A DNA stretch of 64,000 bases from contig NZ_JAEKMI010000001.1 in NCBI RefSeq assembly GCF_020217485.1, positions 186,001-250,000 on the forward strand, read 5' to 3'. The translations under genes and the position numbers were made by a program. The notes under the pieces were generated by a model. It had not been told where the DNA came from and did not search any database. It was given only the letters and a program-made list of their open reading frames with translations. This stretch comes from Mycobacterium sp. WUMAC-067. GTDB taxonomy: Bacteria; Actinomycetota; Actinomycetes; Mycobacteriales; Mycobacteriaceae. The stretch's first letter is position 1, and every line of letters starts with the position of its first letter. This document shows, one piece after another, positions 21,637 through 30,065 of the stretch.

Positions 21637-22752
21637 ATGCTCGGACCGCTCGACGAGTTCCCGGTACATCAGATTCCCCAGCCGATCGCGTGGCCGGGAT
21701 CCTCGGACCGCAACTTCTACGACCGCTCCTACTTCAACGCCCACGACCGCACCGGGAACATCTTCGTGATCAGCGGCATCGGTTACTACCCCAACCTCGG
21801 GGTCAAGGACGCGTTCCTGCTCGTGCGGCGCGGGGACACGCAGACCGCCGTGCACGTTTCGGACGCCATCGATCAGGACCGCCTCAACCAGCACGTCAAC
21901 GGTTACCGGATCGAGGTCATCGAGCCGCTGAACAAGCTGCGGCTGGTCCTCGACGAAACCGAAGGCATCGCAGCCGATCTCACCTGGAAGGGGCTGTTTG
22001 ATGTCGTCCAGGAACAGCCGCACATCCTGCGTTCCGGCAACCGGGTCACGCTGGACGCGCAGCGTTTCGCACAGCTCGGCAGCTGGAGCGGGCACATCGT
22101 CGTCGACGGCGAGGAAATCACCGTCGACCCCAACACCTGGCTGGGCAGCCGCGACCGGTCCTGGGGCATCCGTCCGATCGGCGAGGCCGAGCCCGCGGGG
22201 CGGCCCGCCGATCCGCCCTTCGAGGGCATGTGGTGGCTGTACGTGCCGATGGCGTTCGACGAGTTCGCGATCGTGCTGATCATCCAGGAGGAGCCCAACG
22301 GGTTCCGCTCGCTCAACGACTGCACCCGGATCTGGCGCGACGGCCGCGTCGAGCAGCTGGGCTGGCCGCGGGTCAAGATCCACTACCGCTCCGGCACCCG
22401 CATCCCGACCGGCGCGACGATCGAGGCCACCGCCCCCGACGGCACCGGCGTCCACTTCGACGTGGAGTCCAAGCTGCCGGTCCCCATTCACGTCGGCGGC
22501 GGCTACGGCGGTGACTCCGACTGGATCCACGGCATGTGGAAGGGCGAGAAGTTCGCCGAGCGGCTGACCTACGACATGACCGACCCGGCGATCATCGCCC
22601 GCGCGGGGTTCGGCGTGATCGACCACGTCGGCCGGGCGGTGTGCCGCGACGGCGACAAGCCCCCGGTCGAGGGCTGGGGCCTCTACGAGCACGGCGCGCT
22701 TGGCCGCCACGACCCGTCGGGATTCAAAGACTGGCTCACGGTCGCGCCTTAG
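21637..22752 (+). CDS. Conserved hypothetical protein, Rv3169-like
   Basis: 371 residues, starting at the ATG directly after the stop of the kinase gene, so it is translationally coupled. The protein is rich in beta strands, has no signal peptide or membrane helix, and contains [22 protein letters not shown] near the N-terminus and a Trp/Gly-rich region ([13 protein letters not shown]). Such proteins resemble the hydroxyneurosporene-synthase/AttH-type lipocalin-like fold (weak inference). The function is unknown; pairing with a kinase-fold protein and an amine oxidase is conserved in M. tuberculosis (Rv3168-Rv3170). Confidence 0.85.
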   Translation: MLGPLDEFPVHQIPQPIAWPGSSDRNFYDRSYFNAHDRTGNIFVISGIGYYPNLGVKDAFLLVRRGDTQTAVHVSDAIDQDRLNQHVNGYRIEVIEPLNKLRLVLDETEGIAADLTWKGLFDVVQEQPHILRSGNRVTLDAQRFAQLGSWSGHIVVDGEEITVDPNTWLGSRDRSWGIRPIGEAEPAGRPADPPFEGMWWLYVPMAFDEFAIVLIIQEEPNGFRSLNDCTRIWRDGRVEQLGWPRVKIHYRSGTRIPTGATIEATAPDGTGVHFDVESKLPVPIHVGGGYGGDSDWIHGMWKGEKFAERLTYDMTDPAIIARAGFGVIDHVGRAVCRDGDKPPVEGWGLYEHGALGRHDPSGFKDWLTVAP

Positions 22753-22870
22753 CCGCTATGCGAAACGTCGACCCGTTCGACGGTTCTCGGCTCATTCGCG
22801 CAACCAGCGCAGCCTCGCGGGCTTCACAATTTCGCCCTGCAAATCGCAGAAATGCGGTTCACTAGAGCGC

Positions 22871-24217
22871 GTGTCAAAGCCGCCCCGGATCGTCGACGTC
22901 GTCGTGGTCGGGGCGGGCTTTGCCGGACTCGCCGCCGCACGCGAGCTGACCCGGCAGGGCCACGACGTGGTGGTCTTCGAGGGCCGCGACCGGGTCGGTG
23001 GACGGTCGCTGACTGGCAGCGTCGCCGGATTGCCGGCCGATCTGGGCGGCACGTTCGTCGGGCCGACCCAAGACGCCGTGCTGGCGATGGCGGCCGAACT
23101 CGACGTTCCCACGATTCCCACGCACCACGACGGCAAGAACCTGATCCACTGGCGCGGTTGGACGCACGCGTATCGCGGCACGATTCCCAAGCTGTCCCTG
23201 ACCGGCCTGCTGGACATCGGCCGGCTGCGCTGGCAGTTCGACAGGATTGCCCGCGGGGTCCCGCTGGCGGCCCCGTGGGACGCCCGGCGGGCGCGCGAAC
23301 TCGACGGCGTGTCGCTCGGCGGCTGGCTGCGCTCGGTGCGGGCAACGGCCTCGTCGCGCGACCTGCTGGCGATCGTGGCGCGGGTGACCTGGGGGTGCGA
23401 ACCCGACGACGTGTCGATGCTGCACGCGGCCCGCTACGCGCACGCGGCCGGCGGCCTGGACCGGCTGCTCGACGTCGAGGACGGCGCCCAGCAGGACCGC
23501 TTTCCCGGCGGCACGCAACAGATCGCCGAGGCCGCGGCCGCCGAGCTGGACACGCGGGTGGTGCTGGGCGCGCCGGTGCGGCGCATCGAACGCCACGGCG
23601 CGGGCGTGACCGTCACGACCGATGTCGGCGAAACCGAGGCCGGCTTCGTCATCGTCGCGATCCCGCCGGCCCATCGCGCCTCGATCGAGTTCACTCCCCC
23701 GCTGCCCGCCGAGTACGAGCAACTCGCCCGGCATTGGCCGCAGGGCCGGCTCAGCAAGGCGTATGCGGCCTATTCCACGCCGTTTTGGCGGGCCAACGGA
23801 TTCTCCGGGCAGGCGCTGTCCGACCAGGGCCCCGTTTTCATCACGTTCGACGTCAGCCCGCATCCGGACGGTCCGGGCATTCTCATGGGTTTCGTCGACG
23901 CCCGCGCGTTCGACTCGCTGCCCGGCGATCAGCGCCGCCGCGACGTGTTACGTTGCTTTGCAACGCTTTTCGGCGACGACGCACTCAAGCCTCTCGACTA
24001 CGTCGATCATCGTTGGGGCGCAGAGGAATTCGCGCCCGGCGGCCCGACCGCGGCGGTGCCGCCAGGGTCGTGGATGCGATTCGGGCGGTGGCTGCGCGAA
24101 CCGGTCGGCCCGATCCACTGGGCCGGCACCGAAACCGCCGACGAGTGGACGGGCTTCCTCGACGGGGCGATCAGGTCCGGCCAGCGGGCGGCCGCCGAGG
24201 TCACCGCGCTGCTATGA
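22871..24217 (+). CDS. aofH: Flavin-containing monoamine oxidase
   Basis: 448 residues, the same length as AofH (Rv3170). FAD-binding Rossmann motif [17 protein letters not shown] is at the N-terminus, followed by the second nucleotide motif [12 protein letters not shown], and at the C-terminus the FAD-contact segment [21 protein letters not shown] chose GTG at 22871 ([16 protein letters not shown]); the frame is open from 22700 but that part overlaps the previous gene. No signal peptide is seen, so it should be cytoplasmic. The C-terminus overlaps the convergent hydrolase gene by six bases. A primary-amine substrate is expected but not shown. Confidence 0.93.
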   Translation: MSKPPRIVDVVVVGAGFAGLAAARELTRQGHDVVVFEGRDRVGGRSLTGSVAGLPADLGGTFVGPTQDAVLAMAAELDVPTIPTHHDGKNLIHWRGWTHAYRGTIPKLSLTGLLDIGRLRWQFDRIARGVPLAAPWDARRARELDGVSLGGWLRSVRATASSRDLLAIVARVTWGCEPDDVSMLHAARYAHAAGGLDRLLDVEDGAQQDRFPGGTQQIAEAAAAELDTRVVLGAPVRRIERHGAGVTVTTDVGETEAGFVIVAIPPAHRASIEFTPPLPAEYEQLARHWPQGRLSKAYAAYSTPFWRANGFSGQALSDQGPVFITFDVSPHPDGPGILMGFVDARAFDSLPGDQRRRDVLRCFATLFGDDALKPLDYVDHRWGAEEFAPGGPTAAVPPGSWMRFGRWLREPVGPIHWAGTETADEWTGFLDGAIRSGQRAAAEVTALL

Positions 24218-25177
24218 ACTGATCCGGCTGGTCGCGGCGTTGTGGATGGCCGCTTCGGCCAGCGCGCGCAGCTGGCGGCTCACCTCGCGGGGGTGCTCCA
24301 GCATCGAGCAGTGCCCCCCGGGTAGCTCTACCAGGCCGATCAGGTTGGGCGCGTCACGTGCGATCCTGCGGGACTGGCCGATCGGTGTCAGCCGGTCGCG
24401 TTCGCTGCCGATGACCAGCGTGGGCACCGTCAGCCCGCTGAGGTCGAGATAGCGCGACCCCACCGACGCGACCAGCGCCCGCGCGCATCCGGCCCGCCCC
24501 AGCGGCGACGTCTTCTCGAAGAGCTCGTAGACGATCCGCGCGATGCTCGGGTCGGCGTCGCGCCCGGTCGCGAGCATCGCAACCACATAACGGCTCGGGA
24601 TGCGGGCCGCCCCCGGGACGGGAAACCCCCCGAACGCGCCGATCAGGGCCCGCCCCGCGAGCACCCGCGCCGGCGACAACCCGTGCGGGACAGCGAGCAG
24701 TTGCACGTTGCGGATCAGGTCACCGGTCGTGGTGTTGATCAGCGCGACGGCGTCGGCGCGCCGCGCGACCTTGTGCCGGTAACGCTCCGACCATGCGGCG
24801 ATGGTCATGCCGCCCATCGAGTGACCGGCCAGCACCGCCCGCTCGTGCGGCGCCAGCGTCGCATCCAGCACCGAATCCAGGTCGGACGCAAGGTGTTTGA
24901 GGCTGTAACCCTTGGCCCGCGGCACGCCACTTCGGCCGTGCCCGCGATGATCGAACGCGATCACCCGGTAGTCGCCGGCCAGCTCGGCGATCTGGTAGGC
25001 CCACGCGCGGATCGCGCAGGTGATGCCGTGCGCCAGGACAATCGGATAACCGTCGGGAGGCCCGAACACCTCCGCATGCAGCCGGGTGCCGTCGGCCGCG
25101 CGGACCGACACGGTCTCACTCGGCGGCAGCCGTTCGGGGAAGGGGTCAATTGCGCGTACCGACCGTCGAGCACTCAT
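24212..25177 (-). CDS. hpx: Alpha/beta hydrolase, Hpx-like (Rv3171c)
   Basis: 321 residues, alpha/beta hydrolase fold of the non-heme haloperoxidase/lipase type. HG of the oxyanion hole is in [13 protein letters not shown], the nucleophile elbow is GHSMGG, and the catalytic His is in [12 protein letters not shown]. The Asp is probably in [12 protein letters not shown]. No signal peptide. The name haloperoxidase follows the M. tuberculosis annotation; an esterase or lactonase role is just as likely. The stop overlaps the end of aofH on the other strand. The first 20 residues are weakly conserved, so a start further in is possible. Confidence 0.85.
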   Translation of the reverse strand: MSARRSVRAIDPFPERLPPSETVSVRAADGTRLHAEVFGPPDGYPIVLAHGITCAIRAWAYQIAELAGDYRVIAFDHRGHGRSGVPRAKGYSLKHLASDLDSVLDATLAPHERAVLAGHSMGGMTIAAWSERYRHKVARRADAVALINTTTGDLIRNVQLLAVPHGLSPARVLAGRALIGAFGGFPVPGAARIPSRYVVAMLATGRDADPSIARIVYELFEKTSPLGRAGCARALVASVGSRYLDLSGLTVPTLVIGSERDRLTPIGQSRRIARDAPNLIGLVELPGGHCSMLEHPREVSRQLRALAEAAIHNAATSRISS

Positions 25178-25250
25178 CGCCGCTCCCCCCTCGAACGCGG
25201 CCCCGTCGCCGCAGCTAAGGATGAGACGATTTTATCCCGATATTCGGCGG

Positions 25251-25265
25251 GGATTTGGGAAATCC
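25251..25265. promoter_or_regulatory. Inverted repeat in the divergent hpx/amine oxidase region
   Basis: Perfect 6-base arms GGATTT and AAATCC around GGG, in the 119-base space between two divergent starts (25177 and 25297). The surrounding 60 bases are the most AT-rich of the neighbourhood, as expected for a promoter. Could be a regulator site for either gene; no regulator gene lies directly beside it. Confidence 0.35.
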
Positions 25266-25296
25266 GGCAAACGGTTCTTATGAGACGCTTAGACCC

Positions 25297-26652
25297 GTGT
25301 CTTGGTTGTCGCGGCGGGCGTTTCTCGCGGCCACCGCGGGCGTCGTCGGCGCCGGGATGGCGTCCGCGTGCGCGCCGAAGCATCCGCCGTCCGAGGACAT
25401 CGACTCGGTCCTCGTCGTCGGCGCCGGACTGGCGGGATTGTCCGCCGCCCGCAGCCTCGACGACGCCGGGCGGGCGGTGCGCGTCATCGAGGCCCGCGAC
25501 CGCATCGGTGGCAGGGTATGCACCGACCGCGGCTGGGGGACGCCCCTGGAGCTGGGCGCGTCGTGGATCCACGGCGCGACGGGCAACCCGCTGACCGAAC
25601 TGGCGCGACGGGCGGGGGCCCGGCTGGTCGCCACCGACTATTACGGGTGGGCCGAGCTCGTGGCCGATCCCGCTCTGCGGCCGGCCGATTACCGCAGCGC
25701 CACCTGGCGCGCGTTCGTGGAACGAGCCCGCGACCAAGCCGGCGCCGGCAGCCTGGGCGACGCCGTCAAGGCCGCCGCCACCGCCGCGAGGCTTTCCCCG
25801 TCCGATCGAGCCCAACTGGCGTTCTACCTCACCACCGAGGTCGAGGACGAATACGCCGCCGACGCGGATCAGCTGTCGGCCGGCACCTTCGATAAGGGTG
25901 ACTACTCCGGCGGCGACCAGGACGTGATCACGAACGGCTATGACGCCCTGCCGAAGTCGCTCGCCGACGGGCTCGCGATCGAGCTCAACGAACCGGTGAC
26001 CGCGATCGTGCACGGTGAGGACGCCGTCGTCGTGCGGACCAAGCACAACGCATACCGGGGACCGGCCGCGATTGTCACCGTTCCCCTCGGCGTGCTGAAA
26101 ACCGGTGCGATCGCCTTTGATCCAGCTCTGCCCGATGGGCACGCCCGGGCGATCGACGCGCTGGGCTTCGGCGTCTTGTCCAAAAGCTTCTTCCGCTTCG
26201 ATCAACGAACGTGGAAGGCGGACAACGCCTTCTACCAATACCTCGGGCCCGACGGCGGCCTGTGGTCGCAATGGTTCACCGTGGCCAGCGATGTGGCGCC
26301 GGTGGCGGTCGCCCTCAACGGCGGCACCCGCGGCCGATTCGTGGAGTCGCGCTCGCCCCAGGATCTGTTGGCCAGTGCGGCACCGATCGCGCGCCGGCTC
26401 TTCGGTGAGCACATCGCGCTGACCGACGTGCGGACGTCCAACTGGAGCGTCGATCCGTATGCGCTCGGCGCCTATTCGTTTCACCCGCCCGGCTCCGGTC
26501 CCGACGACCGGCGCCGACTACAGCAGCCGATCAGCGACCGGCTCTATCTGGCGGGCGAGGCGGTCGGCGTGGACAATCCGGCCACGGCGGCCGGCGCCGT
26601 GCTCAGTGGCCGCTATGCCGCGAACCAGCTGCTGCACCGGTTGAGTGGTTGA
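25297..26652 (+). CDS. Tat-exported flavin amine oxidase
   Basis: 451 residues. GTG at 25297 gives VSWLSRRAFLAATAG, a twin-arginine signal, followed by a hydrophobic stretch and a Cys near residue 23 (MASACAP) that could be lipidated although the lipobox is poor. The FAD motif VLVVGAGLAGLSAARSL is near residue 39, then VIEARDRIGGR, and a C-terminal FAD contact LYLAGEAVGVDNPATAAGAV. The family (polyamine/monoamine oxidases) oxidises amines with release of hydrogen peroxide, here outside the membrane. It is a different subfamily from aofH. The gene runs convergently into the AraC gene with 11 bases between. Confidence 0.9.
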   Translation: MSWLSRRAFLAATAGVVGAGMASACAPKHPPSEDIDSVLVVGAGLAGLSAARSLDDAGRAVRVIEARDRIGGRVCTDRGWGTPLELGASWIHGATGNPLTELARRAGARLVATDYYGWAELVADPALRPADYRSATWRAFVERARDQAGAGSLGDAVKAAATAARLSPSDRAQLAFYLTTEVEDEYAADADQLSAGTFDKGDYSGGDQDVITNGYDALPKSLADGLAIELNEPVTAIVHGEDAVVVRTKHNAYRGPAAIVTVPLGVLKTGAIAFDPALPDGHARAIDALGFGVLSKSFFRFDQRTWKADNAFYQYLGPDGGLWSQWFTVASDVAPVAVALNGGTRGRFVESRSPQDLLASAAPIARRLFGEHIALTDVRTSNWSVDPYALGAYSFHPPGSGPDDRRRLQQPISDRLYLAGEAVGVDNPATAAGAVLSGRYAANQLLHRLSG

Positions 26653-26663
26653 CCGCGCGGGCG

Positions 26664-27755
26664 TCACGCCGGGGTCTGTTGCCGCAGCGTGGTGTGGGGG
26701 CTTTGCCCGTAGGTCTGCCGGTAGAGCACGGCGAAGCGCCCGGTGTGCGCGAACCCCCACCGCCGGGCGATCTCGGTGACGGTCGACGTGCCCGCCGTCG
26801 CCGCGATCAGCTCTTGGTGGGCGCGGCGAAGCCGGACCCGACGCATGTACTCGGTCGGTGTGGTGTCGAGCCGGCGGCGGAACAGGTACTGGACCGCCCG
26901 TGGGGTCAGATGCACGGCGGCCGCGACGTCGTTGATGCCGATGTCCTCGGTGGTGTGGCGGTGGATGAAAGACACCGCCTCCTTGAGCGTTTCGGGCAGC
27001 GCGAGGCCGCTGGCCGGATCCTGCTCGGTCAGGTTGGACGGATAGCACTCGAGCAACGCGCTGGCGAGCAGGTTGGCCATACCCGCGGCGATCATCGGTT
27101 GCTGGGCGGTGTCGGCACAGGCCAACGTCGTCAACACGTAGTCGAGCGCTCGATGCCAGGCCCGCACGGCGGCACGCGAACGTGGACGCCATTTCAGGAA
27201 CTGGGTCTGTTGCGACAGCGCCGTGTGCCATTCGGCGGCGACCGCGTGCAGCACCTCCGCCGCGAGGACAACCACATCGAAACGCGCGCCGTTGCAGTGC
27301 AATACACAGGACATACCGTGCGTGACGAGAATCGGGAAGTCCGCGGTCGCCGAGGGGCCGCCCGCGACGCTCAGCGATCCCGCGCGCGGTTGTATGACGA
27401 CAACGGTGTCGGCCGCCGGGATCTCGAGCGTCAACCGACCCTGGATGGCCACCTCGTCCACCGTCATCGACCCGGTGTCCCGGCGCCGATGCGACACCGC
27501 GCAGTGGCCGGTGAAGCCGGAGAGCCGCCAGCCCGGCCGATAGGCGCCGGCGAAAAGCCGGCGCGCCGCCTGCACATCGCTGCTACGAAACTGCTTGTAT
27601 TCCACCGCGACTGGTTGGACCCCGTGATCCGGGTCGGCGCCGAGCTCGGGCCGGCCTGGACAGTACTCGGCCCGATCCTCCTCGACCGGTGCGCCCGTAG
27701 GACTGACGAACTCCCCGGACGGTAAGCCGGCGGTCCCGCGGGTCGCGGTAGTCAT
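26664..27755 (-). CDS. AraC-family transcriptional regulator
   Basis: 363 residues. The C-terminal 100 residues form a two-HTH AraC domain: INDVAAAVHLTPRAVQYLFRR, then TSTVTEIARRWGFAHTGRFA and YRQTYGQSPHTTLR. The N-terminal 200 residues match the AraC_binding_2-type sensor (VEYKQFRSSDVQAARRLFAG). ATG at 27755 overlaps the stop of the upstream glycosyltransferase gene (ATGA), so both are expressed together; longer in-frame openings to the right only shadow that gene. The effector and targets are unknown; the convergent amine oxidase is a possible target. Confidence 0.9.
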   Translation of the reverse strand: MTTATRGTAGLPSGEFVSPTGAPVEEDRAEYCPGRPELGADPDHGVQPVAVEYKQFRSSDVQAARRLFAGAYRPGWRLSGFTGHCAVSHRRRDTGSMTVDEVAIQGRLTLEIPAADTVVVIQPRAGSLSVAGGPSATADFPILVTHGMSCVLHCNGARFDVVVLAAEVLHAVAAEWHTALSQQTQFLKWRPRSRAAVRAWHRALDYVLTTLACADTAQQPMIAAGMANLLASALLECYPSNLTEQDPASGLALPETLKEAVSFIHRHTTEDIGINDVAAAVHLTPRAVQYLFRRRLDTTPTEYMRRVRLRRAHQELIAATAGTSTVTEIARRWGFAHTGRFAVLYRQTYGQSPHTTLRQQTPA

Positions 27756-28939
27756 GGCCGGCTCAGAGGAAGGACTGTGGGCACCCTCGTCACTGCCCGG
27801 TCGTGCGCCCCCAGGCTCTGGTAAACGTTCAGCGCGTCGAGCGCGATCCGGTCCCACGCGAAGCGTGACTGTGCGCGGCTGCGTCCGGCCGCGCCCATGC
27901 TTTCGCACTGAAAGTGCTGGGCGAGGAGCCTTCTCAGCGCGGCGGCCAGGCCGACGGGATTTTCCGGAGGCAGTACGATGCCGGTGATGTCGTCGAGGAC
28001 GACGTCGGCCAGGGCGCCCACGGTCGCGGCGACCACCACCACGCCACTGGCCATGGCCTGCAGCGCGGTCGAGGGGCGCAGCGGTTGGCGAGGTGTGCAC
28101 ACCATGACGTCGGCGGACCGCACCCACATCGGCATTTCGCTGCCGGGGATCGTGCCCGCGAAGCGGACACGGTCGGCGACCCCGAATTCCTTGGCGAGAT
28201 ACTGCAACTGGGCTCGCGCGTCATCGTGCACGGTGTTGGTCGCGTCGGTTTCCGCGATGACCAACTCGGCGCCCGGGACCCGGTACAGCGCACTGATTGC
28301 GATATCAAAACCGTTATGCTGCAGCGGGTTCGGCGCCACACACAGGACGCGTTGCAGCCCGTTGCGGGCAATTTCCGGACCGGCCGGCGTGTAGCGCTCG
28401 GAGTCCACGCCGCAGGTCAACGCGGACACCCGCGCGCGGCTGTGGCGCAGTTGGGCCAGCATGTCGACCTCGGCGCTGCTCTCGCCGGTCGCCCACATCG
28501 CGCTACGCGCCAGCAGCGGCTCGATACGCTCGCGTTCGCTCTTTGGCGGTGCGGCCACGGCACGGTCGCGCGCCGTCGCGGCCAGGCCCAAGAACGTCTG
28601 CACGACCGGGACACACCGACGTCGTGCGGCCAGTTGCGCGGCCAGGCCGCCCAGCCACCCGTACGCATGCACGACGTCGGGATGTTCCTTCGACCAGACG
28701 CGCTCCAGTTTCGCCGCCCATTCCCCGACGTAGGGCAGCACGTCGACGGCGGACGCCGCCGTGCGCGGGCCGACCGGAACCGACACACGGCGGCAGCCGC
28801 CGGTGGCTGCCTTCGCGCGCCGTCGACCGCTTTGGCGCAGGCAGACCGTCGCGTCATGCCCCTGCGCCGTCAGCGCGACACCCAGCTGCTCGGGGTCCTC
28901 CCCGACCACGTCGTCGCCGCTGACAATTGCGATCTTCAA
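27752..28939 (-). CDS. Glycosyltransferase-fold (GT4-like) protein lacking the EX7E motif
   Basis: 395 residues. Starts at TTG 28939 (LKIAIVSGDDV), chosen because GGGGAGG lies eight bases upstream and the family begins at this strand. Two Rossmann-like halves are seen: DVVHAYGWLGGLAAQLAA in the N-terminal half and RVLCVAPNPLQHNGFDIAI in the C-terminal half. The GT4 catalytic loop, normally EPFGxxxLEAMA, reads PRQPLRPSTALQAMA: both Glu positions are replaced (by Pro or Gln, and by Gln). Catalysis by the usual mechanism is doubtful, so it may bind a nucleotide sugar without transferring it. Operon with the AraC gene; a SigF-like site lies upstream at 28987-29011. Confidence 0.82.
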   Translation of the reverse strand: MKIAIVSGDDVVGEDPEQLGVALTAQGHDATVCLRQSGRRRAKAATGGCRRVSVPVGPRTAASAVDVLPYVGEWAAKLERVWSKEHPDVVHAYGWLGGLAAQLAARRRCVPVVQTFLGLAATARDRAVAAPPKSERERIEPLLARSAMWATGESSAEVDMLAQLRHSRARVSALTCGVDSERYTPAGPEIARNGLQRVLCVAPNPLQHNGFDIAISALYRVPGAELVIAETDATNTVHDDARAQLQYLAKEFGVADRVRFAGTIPGSEMPMWVRSADVMVCTPRQPLRPSTALQAMASGVVVVAATVGALADVVLDDITGIVLPPENPVGLAAALRRLLAQHFQCESMGAAGRSRAQSRFAWDRIALDALNVYQSLGAHDRAVTRVPTVLPLSRP

Positions 28940-28986
28940 CCGCGGTTCCTCCCCGCACGTCGTCCGTCCCCCGGCATCACGTGGCA

Positions 28987-29011
28987 TACCTCTTGTGGGC
29001 GTCCGCGAAAC
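28987..29011 (-). promoter_or_regulatory. SigF-like promoter (one mismatch) for glycosyltransferase-AraC operon
   Basis: On the minus strand GTTT, 16 bases, then AGGTA followed by T; consensus GGGTA differs at one base. It is 48 bases upstream of the TTG start at 28939. Part of a series of such sites in this window. Confidence 0.4.
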
Positions 29012-29085
29012 GAACAAGACCGCGACTTCGTTTGGTGGCCGGGGTTTCGTCTGCTGGCCCCGAGTGAAAACGCTCGGAGGCGGCG

Positions 29086-29844
29086 TCAGAGCTGGTTTTC
29101 CCGGCCGACCAATGCCCATACGGTTTTGCCCGACGATGTGGGGGCCGCGCCCCACGCGCGCGACACCGCGGAGACGATGGCCAGTCCGGAGACGACGTCG
29201 GCACCGCGCTCGGGAGCCTCGCGCCGGCCGGGCAGCTGGGGACTGTCGTCCGCGACCGCAACGGTGACGGTGTCTCGATAGCTCTCGACGATCAACACCG
29301 GCGCACTCTCGGTGTGGTCGAGAGCGTTCTCGACGAAGACGGTCGCCACCGTGGCCGCGGCCGCGACTACTTCGCGGATGTCCCATCTGGTAAGGCGGTC
29401 GGTGACCACGCCACGTGCATGGTCGATGCTGTCGCAGGATCGCGCAAGCTCGGTGCGCGCCCGTCGCCGGACCTTGCGGGATTGATCGTGCACTGCGTCC
29501 AGCGCGAGCCGCCGGGTGGAATGGATCGGCACATATCGGGCGACGCCGGCCGTCGCGATCGCCCGGCGCACCGCCGGCTGTCCGCACACCAGCAATATCG
29601 GGACGTCCGGCCACACGCTGACATGCCAACGAGCGCTTTTGAACACCGTCCAGGCCGAAATGGATGAAGCGCGCAAACGATCGACATCAACGATCACCGC
29701 ATGCGGCTCGTCGATCGCTGCCGTGATCACGGCGTCGCGGACCGCGAGATAGGTCTCGCTGTCGAGCACGCCTTCCATCGTCAGGATTGGTACGTCTTGA
29801 GGGGTTTCCCTCTCGATCCAGATAGCCGGCGGAGGGACATTCAT
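29086..29844 (-). CDS. STAS-HATPase fusion, SigF-type partner-switch regulator
   Basis: 252 residues. Residues 1-110 form a STAS (anti-anti-sigma) domain, with VIVDVDRLRASSISAW carrying the Ser-Ser where such proteins are phosphorylated. Residues 115-252 form an RsbW/SpoIIAB-type ATPase: N-box VENALDH, G1-like VADDSPQ, and the closing GLAIVSAVSRAWGA with SGKTVWALV. Thus antagonist and kinase folds sit in one polypeptide with no phosphatase or receiver. In known systems the kinase binds and holds a sigma factor until a STAS partner displaces it. It lies divergent from katE in the stress region. Whether it binds SigF is inference. Confidence 0.85.
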   Translation of the reverse strand: MNVPPPAIWIERETPQDVPILTMEGVLDSETYLAVRDAVITAAIDEPHAVIVDVDRLRASSISAWTVFKSARWHVSVWPDVPILLVCGQPAVRRAIATAGVARYVPIHSTRRLALDAVHDQSRKVRRRARTELARSCDSIDHARGVVTDRLTRWDIREVVAAAATVATVFVENALDHTESAPVLIVESYRDTVTVAVADDSPQLPGRREAPERGADVVSGLAIVSAVSRAWGAAPTSSGKTVWALVGRENQL

Positions 29845-29979
29845 CGGATGTCGCTCCGGTGGAGCTTCCGGGCCGCCCGATTTCCGCCGTTTTCGTCAGC
29901 CGCCGCAATCACCACTGCCGTCTACCCGCATCGATGGCAGGCAACCCTCGAAGCCATGGACCGGTGCCGGATTCGGGCC

Positions 29980-30004
29980 GTTTTACTCGGGTTTGACGGT
30001 GGTA
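29980..30004 (+). promoter_or_regulatory. SigF-like site (one mismatch) upstream of katE
   Basis: GTTT, 16 bases, then TGGTA (consensus GGGTA), 62 bases before the katE ATG. The 221-base space between the STAS-HATPase and katE genes also holds, on the minus strand, GGTTG at 29946 with GGGTA at 29927-29923 and a spacing one or two bases short of consensus, facing the STAS-HATPase gene. Confidence 0.35.
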
Positions 30005-30065
30005 CTCCACACCGTTGAGCGATCGTGAGCGGCCCGTCACAGCAAATCACCCCAGAAAGGCAGTC

